The position numbers were made by a program, and so were the translations under genes. Shown piece by piece: positions 34,778-42,534 of a stretch of 64,000 nucleotides of DNA (position 1 is the first letter of the stretch; each line of letters starts with the position of its first letter). The stretch is from Candidatus Latescibacterota bacterium (GTDB lineage Bacteria > Krumholzibacteriota > Krumholzibacteriia > JACNKJ01), in NCBI GenBank assembly GCA_020633725.1, contig JACKDC010000001.1:682001-746000 (forward strand). Direction: 5' to 3'. Below the pieces are notes generated by a model. That model did not search any database. It saw nothing but the letters and a program-made list of their open reading frames with translations, and had not been told where the DNA came from.

Positions 34778-36318
34778 TCCCACTCGATCGTGGCCGGAGG
34801 CTTGGAGCTGATGTCGTAGACCACGCGGTTCACCCCGCGCACGCTGCCGATGATGCGGTTGCTCACGCGCTCCAGCAGCCCGTGCGGCAGCTCGCTCCAG
34901 CGCGCGGTCATGCCGTCGAGGGAGTCCACCGCGCGCAGGGCGACGACGTTCTCGTAGGTGCGGAAGTCGCCCATCACCCCCACCGAACGCACGGGCAGCA
35001 GCACGGCGAGCGCCTGCCAGACCTTGTCGTACCAGCCGCCGGCGCGCAGCTCGTCGATGAAGATCGCGTCGGCCTCCTGCAGCACGGCCACCTTGTCCGC
35101 GGTCACCTCGCCCAGGATGCGCACCGCCAGTCCCGGCCCCGGGAAGGGATGCCGCATGAGGAAGTCCCGCGGCAGTCCGAGCGCGGCGCCCACCTCGCGC
35201 ACCTCGTCCTTGAACAGCTCCCGCAATGGCTCCACCAGGGTGAAGCGCATGTCCTCGGGCAGTCCGCCCACGTTGTGATGGCTCTTGATCGTGGCGCTGG
35301 GCCCGCCCACCGACACCGACTCGATGACGTCCGGGTAGAGCGTGCCCTGCGCGAGGTAGGGCATCTCCCCCAGCTCGGCGCTGACGCGCTCGAAGACGCG
35401 GATGAAGGTGTGGCCGATGGCCTTGCGCTTGGCCTCGGGGTCGTCCACGCCGGCGAGCGCCGCCATGAACTCGGGGCCGGCGTCCACGCGGTGGAAGGAC
35501 ACGTCCATGTGCCGCGCGAAGAGCGACACCACCTCGTCGCCCTCGTGCTTGCGCAGCAGCCCGGTGTCGATGAAGACGCACTCCACCTGCCGGTGCAGGG
35601 CCCGGCTGAGCAGGGCCGCGAGCACGGTGGAGTCCACGCCGCCGCTCACCGCGCAGAAGACGCGCGCGTCGCCCACCGTCTCGCGCACGCGCGCCACGGT
35701 GCTGTCGATGAACTGCTCGCGCGTCCAGTCGGCCGCCGCGCCGCAGATGCCGAAGACGAAGTTCCGCAGGATCTGCGTCCCGTGCACGGTGTGCGAGACC
35801 TCGGGGTGGAACTGCAGGCCGTAGAGCCCGCGCTCCGCGAGCGCGAAGGCGCAGACCGGACTGCCCGAGCTCCTGGCCAGCGCGCGCGCGCCGGCGGGCA
35901 GCGTGTGGACGCTGTCGCCGTGGCTCATCCACACCGGCTCCTGGGGGTCGAGACCCTCCATGAGCGGCGCGCTCACGTCGCAGTGCAGTTCGGCGAGGCC
36001 GTACTCGCGCCGGTCGCTGCGCTCGATGCTCGCCCCCAGCGCGCGGCCCATCAGCTGCATGCCGTAGCAGATGCCGAGCACCGGCACGCCCAGCCCGAGC
36101 GCCGCCTCGTTGAGCGCCGGCGCGCCGTCTTCGTAGACGCTGGCCGGGCCGCCCGAGAGGATCACGCCCAGCGGCGCGTGGGCGCGGATGGCCTCCGCGT
36201 CCGCGTTCCAGGGCAGGATCACGCTGAAGACCGCCAGCTCGCGGATCCGACGCGCGATCAGCTGCGTGTACTGCGAACCGTAGTCGAGAATGACGATGGC
36301 GCCGCTCGCTTGCTCCAC
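34774..36318 (-). CDS. guaA: GMP synthase (glutamine-hydrolysing)
   Basis: Converts XMP to GMP with glutamine and ATP. The 514-residue protein has the class I amidotransferase triad Cys84 (LGICYGMQ), His171 and Glu173 (QFHPEVSH), the ATP pyrophosphatase P-loop SGGVDS (225-230), and the C-terminal dimerisation domain ending NRVVYDISSKPPATIEWE. It starts with GTG, preceded by AGGGGG at 8 bases. It lies 39 bases after purH in the run purN-purC-purH-guaA. Confidence 0.97.
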   Translation of the reverse strand: MEQASGAIVILDYGSQYTQLIARRIRELAVFSVILPWNADAEAIRAHAPLGVILSGGPASVYEDGAPALNEAALGLGVPVLGICYGMQLMGRALGASIERSDRREYGLAELHCDVSAPLMEGLDPQEPVWMSHGDSVHTLPAGARALARSSGSPVCAFALAERGLYGLQFHPEVSHTVHGTQILRNFVFGICGAAADWTREQFIDSTVARVRETVGDARVFCAVSGGVDSTVLAALLSRALHRQVECVFIDTGLLRKHEGDEVVSLFARHMDVSFHRVDAGPEFMAALAGVDDPEAKRKAIGHTFIRVFERVSAELGEMPYLAQGTLYPDVIESVSVGGPSATIKSHHNVGGLPEDMRFTLVEPLRELFKDEVREVGAALGLPRDFLMRHPFPGPGLAVRILGEVTADKVAVLQEADAIFIDELRAGGWYDKVWQALAVLLPVRSVGVMGDFRTYENVVALRAVDSLDGMTARWSELPHGLLERVSNRIIGSVRGVNRVVYDISSKPPATIEWE

Positions 36319-36357
36319 GAGAGCTACCCCCTGTCGCGCCGGGCTCCGCCCGCGCCG

Positions 36358-37875
36358 CTAGTGCCGGAAGTGACGCCGGCCGGTGAGCATGACGGTGACC
36401 CCGAGGGCGTCCGCCCGCGCGAGCACCTCCTCGTCGCGGATCGAACCGCCGGGCTCGACGACGGCGCGAACGCCCGCCGCGGCCAGGATCTCCAGCCCGT
36501 CGGGGAAGGGGAAGAACGCGTCCGAGGCGGCCACGGCCCCGGCGGGATCGTGTCCGAGTTCGCGCGCCTTGTCCACGGCGATGCGGCAGGAGTCCACCCG
36601 GCTGGTCTGACCCGCGCCGGCGCCGAGCAGCTTGTCGCCCTTCCACACCACGATGGCGTTGCTCTTCACGTGCTTCACCGCGCGCCAGGCGCGTTCCAGC
36701 TCGGCGAGCGTCGCGGCGTCCGGCGCCGGGCCGGCGCCGTGCTTCCACTCGGCGGTCGGGGCGAAGTCCATGTCCTCGTCCTGCACCAGGAGCAGCGGCC
36801 CCACCGACCGCAGTCGCCGGGGCGCGCGCCAGTGGGCCAGGTTCCGCAGCTCGAGCACGCGCAGCTTCTCCTTCTTCGCGAGCTTCGCCTTGGCCTCGTC
36901 GCTGTAGCCCGGCGCGACGAGCACCTCGACGAACTTCTTGGCCAGGAAGGAGGCCACGGCCGCGTCCGCGGGATGGCTCAGCGCGATCACCGAGCCGAAG
37001 GCGCTCACCGGGTCCGAGCTCCACGCGGCCGCGAGCGCCGCGGCGCTGTCGTCGCCGTAGCCGATGCCGCAGGGGTTGCCGTGCTTGATCACGGCCGCCG
37101 CGGGACCGGGCAGGTCGGCGACGAGATCCAGCGCCGCGCCCAGGTCCAGCAGGTTGTTGTAGGACAGCTCGGCGCCCCCCAGCTGCGTGTAGGGCGCGCT
37201 CGGCGCGAGCCAGGGGTGCAGCGCCGCGCGCTGGTGCGGATTCTCGCCGTAGCGCAGCGTGGCGAGCGGCGCTTCGAGGCCCGGCCCCGGCGTCGCCTCG
37301 GGGACGTCGAACCAGGCCGCGATCTCGCGGTCGTAGTCGCGCGTGTGGGCGAAGGCCGCGCCGGCCAGCCGCCGCCGCAGCTCCGGCCCCACGTCGCCGT
37401 CGCCGGCCTGCATCGCGGCCATGAACTCGGCGTACTGGGACGGCGCGCAGAGCACCGCCACCCGGCGCAGGTTCTTCGCGGCCGCGCGCAGCAGGCTGGG
37501 CCCGCCGATGTCGATGGACTCGATCACCTCGGCCTCGCCGCGGCCCGAGGCGGCCGTCTCGCGGAAGCGGTAGAGGTTCACCACCACCAGATCGATGAGC
37601 GGGAAGTCCAGGCGCGAGAGGTCCTCGGCGTGGAGTTCCGGATCGGCGAGGATGCCGCCGAAGGTCTTGGGGTGCAGGGTCTTGACGCGGCCGTCCAGGC
37701 ACTCCGGGCTGCCGGTGAAGGCGGCCAGCTCCACGGTTTCCACCCCCGCCGCCTCGAGATGCCGCCGCGTTCCCCCGCTGGCGATGAGCTCGACGCTGTG
37801 CCCTCGCAGAAAAGTGGCCAGCTCCGTGAGTCCCGACTTGTCCGTGACGCTGAGCAGCGCGCGTCTGATCTTCAT
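36358..37875 (-). CDS. purH: bifunctional AICAR transformylase / IMP cyclohydrolase
   Basis: Last two steps of IMP synthesis. The 505-residue protein has the N-terminal MGS-like IMP cyclohydrolase domain (RRALLSVTDKSGL, RVKTLHPKTFGGIL, SIDIGGPSLLRAAAKN) and the C-terminal AICAR formyltransferase domain (LRYGENPHQ, KHGNPCGIG, DPVSAFGSVIA, and the end GSIRDEEVL ... TGRRHFRH). Length and motif order are normal. Its start is in an ATGA overlap with the purC stop. Confidence 0.97.
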   Translation of the reverse strand: MKIRRALLSVTDKSGLTELATFLRGHSVELIASGGTRRHLEAAGVETVELAAFTGSPECLDGRVKTLHPKTFGGILADPELHAEDLSRLDFPLIDLVVVNLYRFRETAASGRGEAEVIESIDIGGPSLLRAAAKNLRRVAVLCAPSQYAEFMAAMQAGDGDVGPELRRRLAGAAFAHTRDYDREIAAWFDVPEATPGPGLEAPLATLRYGENPHQRAALHPWLAPSAPYTQLGGAELSYNNLLDLGAALDLVADLPGPAAAVIKHGNPCGIGYGDDSAAALAAAWSSDPVSAFGSVIALSHPADAAVASFLAKKFVEVLVAPGYSDEAKAKLAKKEKLRVLELRNLAHWRAPRRLRSVGPLLLVQDEDMDFAPTAEWKHGAGPAPDAATLAELERAWRAVKHVKSNAIVVWKGDKLLGAGAGQTSRVDSCRIAVDKARELGHDPAGAVAASDAFFPFPDGLEILAAAGVRAVVEPGGSIRDEEVLARADALGVTVMLTGRRHFRH

Positions 37876-38774
37876 CGCAGGCCGCCGCCGGGCGCGAAGA
37901 GGATGTCGCGGATCTCCGCGTAGCGCGCGCCGATGCGCGCGATGAGGTCCTGCGGCAGCGGCGGCGGGTCGCCCGCGCGGCCCCAGCCCACGTCATCCAG
38001 GTGCTTGCGCAGGATCTGCTTGTCGAAGGAGTCGGGCGTCGCGCCCGGCGCCCAGACGCGGCGGTCCCAGAAGCGGGAACTGTCGGGCGTGAAGACCTCG
38101 TCGATGAGCACGAGCTCGTCGCCGAGGCGGCCGAACTCCAGCTTCGTGTCCGCGATGATGATGCCGCGCTCGGCGGCGTAGTCCCGCGCGAAGGCGTAGA
38201 GCGCGAGGCTCGTCGCCTCGAGGCGCGCGAGCCAGTCCTCGCCCACGATGGCCGCGGCGCCGGCGGCGTCGACGTTCTCGTCGTGCCCCTCCTCCGCCTT
38301 GGTGGCCGGCGTGAAGATCGGCGGATCGAGCTTGTCCGCCTCGCGCATGCCGGCCGGCAGCGCGATGCCGCAGACGGCGCCGCTCGCGCGGTAGTCCTTC
38401 CAGCCGCTGCCCACCAGATAGCCGCGCACGACGCACTCCAGGTCGAAGCGGTCCGTCTTGCGCACCAGCATGCTGCGCCCCGCCAGCTCCTCGCGCCGGT
38501 AGGGCGCGGGGAAGTCCTTCCAGTCGGCGCTGAGCAGGTGATGCTTCACGAGGCCCGCCGCCTCGATGCGCCTGAACCATTCCACCGAGATCGTGGTCAG
38601 CATGGCGCCCTTGCCCGGCACGGGCTCGCCCATGATGACGTCGTAGGCGCTGATGCGATCCGTGGCGACGATGAGCAGCTCCTCGCCGAGATCGAAGAGG
38701 TCGCGCACCTTGCCGCGGTAGCTGGGGGTCAGGCCCAGATCCTGGCTGGAGACCAGGGCTGTGCTCGCGTTCAT
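37872..38774 (-). CDS. purC: phosphoribosylaminoimidazole-succinocarboxamide synthase
   Basis: SAICAR synthetase, ligating aspartate to CAIR with ATP. The 300-residue protein belongs to the longer PurC type also found in fungi and some bacteria: YRGKVRDLFDL, LIVATDRISAYDVIM, VRGYLVGSGWKDY, FTPATKAEEGHDENV, and IIADTKLEFG with the end of the ATP site in LIDEVFTPDSSRFW. The ATG overlaps the purN stop as ATGA and has GGAGG about 8 bases upstream. Confidence 0.96.
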   Translation of the reverse strand: MNASTALVSSQDLGLTPSYRGKVRDLFDLGEELLIVATDRISAYDVIMGEPVPGKGAMLTTISVEWFRRIEAAGLVKHHLLSADWKDFPAPYRREELAGRSMLVRKTDRFDLECVVRGYLVGSGWKDYRASGAVCGIALPAGMREADKLDPPIFTPATKAEEGHDENVDAAGAAAIVGEDWLARLEATSLALYAFARDYAAERGIIIADTKLEFGRLGDELVLIDEVFTPDSSRFWDRRVWAPGATPDSFDKQILRKHLDDVGWGRAGDPPPLPQDLIARIGARYAEIRDILFAPGGGLR

Positions 38775-39400
38775 GATCGGCCCTCCGGGCTGGGGGTGAA
38801 GACGAGGCGGCGCCCGTCGCGGCGCCAGCCGCCGGCCAGCAGACGCTCGAGCGCCTCGGCGTAGAGCGCGTGTTCGGCCTCGAGGATGCGCGCGGCCAGC
38901 GCGTCCGCGCTGCCCACCCCCTCCGTCGACACCGCGCGCTGGGCCACGATGGGCCCCGTGTCCACGCCGGCGTCCACGAGGTGCACCGTGCAGCCGCTCA
39001 CGCGCACGCCGTGCTCCCAGGCCTGGCGCTGGGCGTCGAGGCCGGGAAAGGACGGCAGCAGCGAGGGATGGATGTTCACCACGCGGTCGCGGTAGGCGTC
39101 CAGCAGCGCCGGACCCAGGATGCGCATGAAGCCGGCGAGGCAGATCCACTCCGCCCCGGCGCGGCGGCACGCGGCGAGGCAGGCGGCCTCCCAGTCGGCG
39201 TCCAGCGGGCCGCGGCGGCCGGCCGGCTTCAGGGTCACGGCCTCGATGCCGAAGCGCGCCGCGACGTCCAGGGCGCCGGCGTCCTCCCGGTCGCTGAGCA
39301 GCAGGGCGATGCGCGCCGGAACGCGCCCCTCCCGCGCGGCCGCGGCGAGAGCCTCGAAGTTGGAGCCGCGACCGGACGCGAAAACGGCGATTCGGGTCAT
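38771..39400 (-). CDS. purN: phosphoribosylglycinamide formyltransferase, folate dependent
   Basis: Adds the formyl group from 10-formyl-tetrahydrofolate to GAR. The 209-residue protein starts with IAVFASGRGSNFEAL (phosphate-binding loop), has the catalytic NIHPSLLPSFPG motif and the VDAGVDTGPIVAQ segment. I chose the ATG at 39400 because this is where the family begins; upstream in-frame sequence is proline and arginine-rich and lies in the promoter region. It is the first gene of the purine operon. Confidence 0.95.
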   Translation of the reverse strand: MTRIAVFASGRGSNFEALAAAAREGRVPARIALLLSDREDAGALDVAARFGIEAVTLKPAGRRGPLDADWEAACLAACRRAGAEWICLAGFMRILGPALLDAYRDRVVNIHPSLLPSFPGLDAQRQAWEHGVRVSGCTVHLVDAGVDTGPIVAQRAVSTEGVGSADALAARILEAEHALYAEALERLLAGGWRRDGRRLVFTPSPEGRS

Positions 39401-39464
39401 CCCTGCACTGCTCGGATTCCGACGTGGGTGAGGCCACGGCTGTGGCGACGGCGGTGACGGGCGC

Positions 39465-39493
39465 ATCCTAGTCAGGGGTCGCCGGGGTGTCAA
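39465..39493 (-). promoter_or_regulatory. sigma-70 promoter of the purine operon
   Basis: Minus strand: perfect -35 TTGACA (39493-39488), 17-base spacer, -10 TAGGAT (39470-39465). The -35 lies two bases past the comEC stop. Transcription would begin near 39458, about 58 bases before purN. I saw no riboswitch fold or PurR-like box. Confidence 0.7.
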
Positions 39494-39494
39494 G

Positions 39495-40904
39495 TCACGC
39501 TCCGCCAACGAGCAAGACGAGCAGCGGCAGTCCCATCAGCAGGGCCGGCCAGCGCCGTCGGCCGCCCGCGAGCAGCGTGCGGAAGCCCAGACTCCAGGCG
39601 ATCCAGACCCAGGGACTCGCGACCCGTCCGTGCAGGCAGACGGCCAGCGGCCCCCCCGCGGTGAAGGCCAGCGCGGCCAGCAGGCGCAGCGCCAGCGCGC
39701 CGGGCGCCGCGGCGATGGCATCCACGCCCGGCAGCGCGGCGAAGGGCAGCGCGAGCCAACCCAGCCCCAGCGACAGCGCGCAGAGCGGCCCCGCCGCCAG
39801 GTTCCACAGCGGGCCGAGCAGCGCCAGGCGCCCGAAGCTCGCCTCGCCCCCGCCGATGAGGACGGGCAGGCCCGCCGCGGTGCAGAGCAGGCTGGCGAGC
39901 AGGCCCTGCGCCAGCGACCAGCGCAGCCGCGGCCAGAAGGCCTGCGGCGGCGCGACGCGGCGCGCCCAGGCGATCAGCGCCAGCGTCGCCAGGTAGCTGA
40001 GCTGGAAGCCGGGCGACAGCAGGGTGGCCGGCCGGCGCATGAATTCGACGAGCGCGGCCAGGGCCAGCGCCTCGCGGGCGCGGGGACGTCCGCCGCGGCG
40101 GCGCCAGACGAGCACGTAGGCGGCCATCGCCAGCGCGCGCAGGACCGACGCCGAGCCGCCCCAGAGCAGAAGCAGCAGCGGCAGCGCCAGCAGGAGGACG
40201 CGCTCCGCGCCCGCCGCGCCGCCGCCGGGCAGGACGCCGATCAGGCGCCGCGCGAGCAGCAGGAAGAGCCCGGCGTGAAGCCCGCTGAGGGCGAGCACAT
40301 GGGCGAGGCCGGCGTCGCGGAAGCGTCGCCAGGTGGACGCGGGGAGGCCGCGCCGCTCCCCCAGGAGCAGGGCCCTGGCCAGCGGCGCCTCGCGCGCGGG
40401 AAAGCCCCGCGTGAGTCGACGGGCGAGGCGTCCGCGCACGCCCGGCCCGGCGGCGCGGCTCGCGCGCGCGGCGGGGCTCTCGCGCCGCGAGGCGGTCCAC
40501 TCGCGCACGCGCAGTTCGGCCTCCCCGCCCGCCGTCGGCAGGAGCAGTCCGCGGCCGCGCCAGCGCGCGCCGTCCGCGGGCAGGCGGCCGTCCACGTCGA
40601 GGAGCAGGCGCAGCGGCAGCTCGGGGCGGGCGCGCAGCCGTCCCTCCACGCGTTCGCCGCGCAGGTCGACGGCCGCGTCCCAGCGGCCCGCGACGTCCAC
40701 CTCGCCCTGCGCCGGCGCCCCAGGCAGCCGCAGCAGGACCAGCGCGACGCCGAGGGCGCGCAGCGTCCAGCCCAGGCGCCCGCGCTTCGGGGGCAGGCCG
40801 GACGGCAGCAGCAGCAGTGGCCAGTAGAGGGGCAGCGCCGCGCGCGCGGCGGTCAGACGCAGGGGCAGGCCCAGCAGCACGCCGAGGAGCAGAGGCCAGA
40901 ACAC
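39495..40904 (-). CDS. comEC: short ComEC/Rec2-type competence membrane protein
   Basis: A 469-residue polytopic membrane protein with the ComEC competence-domain signature GLAHVLALSGLHAGL and the later SVLRALAMAAYVL, LSPGFQLSYLATLAL and LLCTAAGLPVLI. ComEC forms the channel that takes single-stranded DNA across the inner membrane. An N-terminal soluble beta-rich part (DVAGRWDAAVDLRGERVEGRL to LRVREW) matches the OB-like DUF4131 region. The C-terminal metallo-beta-lactamase nuclease domain of many ComEC proteins is missing, and the total is shorter than the common 700-800 residues. It begins with GTG, with GGGAG 7 bases upstream. No other competence gene is in the window. Confidence 0.82.
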   Translation of the reverse strand: MFWPLLLGVLLGLPLRLTAARAALPLYWPLLLLPSGLPPKRGRLGWTLRALGVALVLLRLPGAPAQGEVDVAGRWDAAVDLRGERVEGRLRARPELPLRLLLDVDGRLPADGARWRGRGLLLPTAGGEAELRVREWTASRRESPAARASRAAGPGVRGRLARRLTRGFPAREAPLARALLLGERRGLPASTWRRFRDAGLAHVLALSGLHAGLFLLLARRLIGVLPGGGAAGAERVLLLALPLLLLLWGGSASVLRALAMAAYVLVWRRRGGRPRAREALALAALVEFMRRPATLLSPGFQLSYLATLALIAWARRVAPPQAFWPRLRWSLAQGLLASLLCTAAGLPVLIGGGEASFGRLALLGPLWNLAAGPLCALSLGLGWLALPFAALPGVDAIAAAPGALALRLLAALAFTAGGPLAVCLHGRVASPWVWIAWSLGFRTLLAGGRRRWPALLMGLPLLVLLVGGA

Positions 40905-40952
40905 GGAGGCGCTCCCGTCGGCGCGGTGTCGAGGGAGGGAAACCGGGCGGAA

Positions 40953-42275
40953 TCAGACGCCGGGGGGACCGGCGAAGCTGACGCGATTCTTGCCGTCGCG
41001 CTTGCTGCGGTAGCAGGCGGCGTCGGCCTCGCGGAAGAGCGCGTCGGGGTCCGCGCCGTCGCGGGGGTAGAGCGCGCCGCCGATGCTCACCGTGACGCCG
41101 AGCGGGCTGTCGCTGCCGCGCAGCTCCACCCGGTGCTCGGCCACGGCCAGGCGCAGACGTTCGGCCGCGCGCAGGGCCGAGTCCTCGTCGAGGCGGGGCA
41201 GCAGCACGACGAACTCCTCGCCGCCGAAGCGGAAGACCTGGTCGACGCGCCGCATCGTGTCACGGACGAGCATGCCGAGGCTGCGCAGGACACGGTCGCC
41301 GGCCTCGTGGCCGAAGGTGTCGTTGATGCGCTTGAAGTCGTCGAGGTCCACCACCAGGACCGCGAGGGTCTCGTCGTTGCGGCGCGCGCGCTCCACCTCC
41401 ACCGGCAGCTGCAGGTCGAGAAAGCTGCGGTTGAAGACCTGGGTCAGGCCGTCGACGTAGACCACGTCCGACAGCACCCGGTGGTTGTGCACCAGCTCCG
41501 ACAGCGCCTCGCCCAGCAGGCCGAGCTCGGCGTCGAGGCTGTCGTCGTCCAGCGCGGGCGGCAGCCGCAGCTCGAGCAGGCCCCAGGGGCTCGCGTCCGC
41601 GTCGTCGGCGGGCAGCCGCAGTGGCAGCAGGAGCCAGCGCGCGTCCGCGCCGGCGCGCGGCGGGTACCAGCCCGACGCGGCGGCCGCCTGCGGATCCAGC
41701 CGGCTCACGCCCCGCGTGGCGAGCGCCTGGCGGTAGGGATGTCCCGGCGCGAGCGTGTCCGGCTCGAGCGAACGCAGTCCCGCGAGCGTGTCGCCTTGGG
41801 CCAGCGTTTCGAAGTGGTAGAGGCAGTGCCCGCTGCCGGGATACCAGCGGTCCAGCGCGGCCAGGAGGCGGCCCACCCCGGCCAGGATGCCGGGCTGCCG
41901 CCCCTGCAGCCGCAGGACCGCGAGGACCTCCCGCAGGCGATCGAAGCGGACGCCCCCCTCCACCGGCACGGGCGGCGTCGATGGCGTGGTCGCCGGCGGC
42001 GACGCCTCCGGGGCGACCGGTTCACGTGGAACCGCGAGCGGGCACAGACGGTAGGTCTCGCGGGTCGCCGGATTCCCGTAGTGGCCCGGGCGGCCGCGCC
42101 GGTAGACTCCCCGGCTGGCCAGGGCCTCGGCCAGCTCCACGGCGAGACGCCGCTCCGCGTCGGTGCCACCGGCGCGCAGCACGGCGTCAAGCCGGCTCCG
42201 CTCGGACGGCGCGAGCGCGTCACGCGGGAGCAGGTGCTGGAGGAAGTAGCGGCTGGTCCTCTGCTGTCGGTTCAT
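40953..42275 (-). CDS. diguanylate cyclase (GGDEF domain)
   Basis: A 440-residue protein with a C-terminal GGDEF domain: DGLTQVFNRSFLD, VDLDDFKRINDTFGHEAGD and the active loop RFGGEEFVVLLP, so c-di-GMP synthesis is expected. The feedback I-site RxxD is not obvious at its normal place. The N-terminal 120 residues contain a basic part followed by proline/threonine-rich linker, then a GAF-like region (about 130-270) that may sense a ligand. No membrane helix is visible. I prefer the ATG at 42275; another at 42311 is in frame, and neither has a good ribosome site. c-di-GMP could link to the flagellar genes, but the target is unknown. Confidence 0.88.
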   Translation of the reverse strand: MNRQQRTSRYFLQHLLPRDALAPSERSRLDAVLRAGGTDAERRLAVELAEALASRGVYRRGRPGHYGNPATRETYRLCPLAVPREPVAPEASPPATTPSTPPVPVEGGVRFDRLREVLAVLRLQGRQPGILAGVGRLLAALDRWYPGSGHCLYHFETLAQGDTLAGLRSLEPDTLAPGHPYRQALATRGVSRLDPQAAAASGWYPPRAGADARWLLLPLRLPADDADASPWGLLELRLPPALDDDSLDAELGLLGEALSELVHNHRVLSDVVYVDGLTQVFNRSFLDLQLPVEVERARRNDETLAVLVVDLDDFKRINDTFGHEAGDRVLRSLGMLVRDTMRRVDQVFRFGGEEFVVLLPRLDEDSALRAAERLRLAVAEHRVELRGSDSPLGVTVSIGGALYPRDGADPDALFREADAACYRSKRDGKNRVSFAGPPGV

Positions 42276-42358
42276 GTTGCAAACCCGAGACCCGCGGTCC
42301 GAGGGCGGCATGGGGTGTCTAACATCTGCGATGACAAGCGCCTAATGACTGCATTTCA

Positions 42359-42389
42359 AGTATATACTACGGCCCCGGGGGCAGGTCAA
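42359..42389 (-). promoter_or_regulatory. putative promoter of the diguanylate cyclase gene
   Basis: Minus strand: -35 TTGACC (42389-42384), 19-base spacer, -10 TATACT (42364-42359), inside an AT-rich island (about 42330-42370) that stands out in the 70 percent GC background. The inverted repeat AGGTC-AACC-GACCT (42383-42396) overlaps the -35 region and could be an operator. Confidence 0.4.
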
Positions 42390-42419
42390 CCGACCTCTGC
42401 CCGCGGGGCGAGATCTTCG

Positions 42420-42448
42420 TTGCCAGATCCGCAGCCCAGACCTAGACT
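42420..42448 (+). promoter_or_regulatory. putative promoter of mltD
   Basis: Plus strand: -35 TTGCCA (42420-42425), 17-base spacer, -10 TAGACT (42443-42448), giving a leader of about 80 bases. It is divergent from the diguanylate cyclase promoter. The whole gene-free stretch 42312-42534 holds these two promoters and the inverted repeat, and nothing else that I recognise. Confidence 0.45.
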
Positions 42449-42534
42449 GCGCCACCCGGCAGGCATTCCCCTTGCAAATCCGCGGCGGGCATCCCGGTGC
42501 CCACGTCCAGCAACCCGGACGCCAGGAGGTCCCC

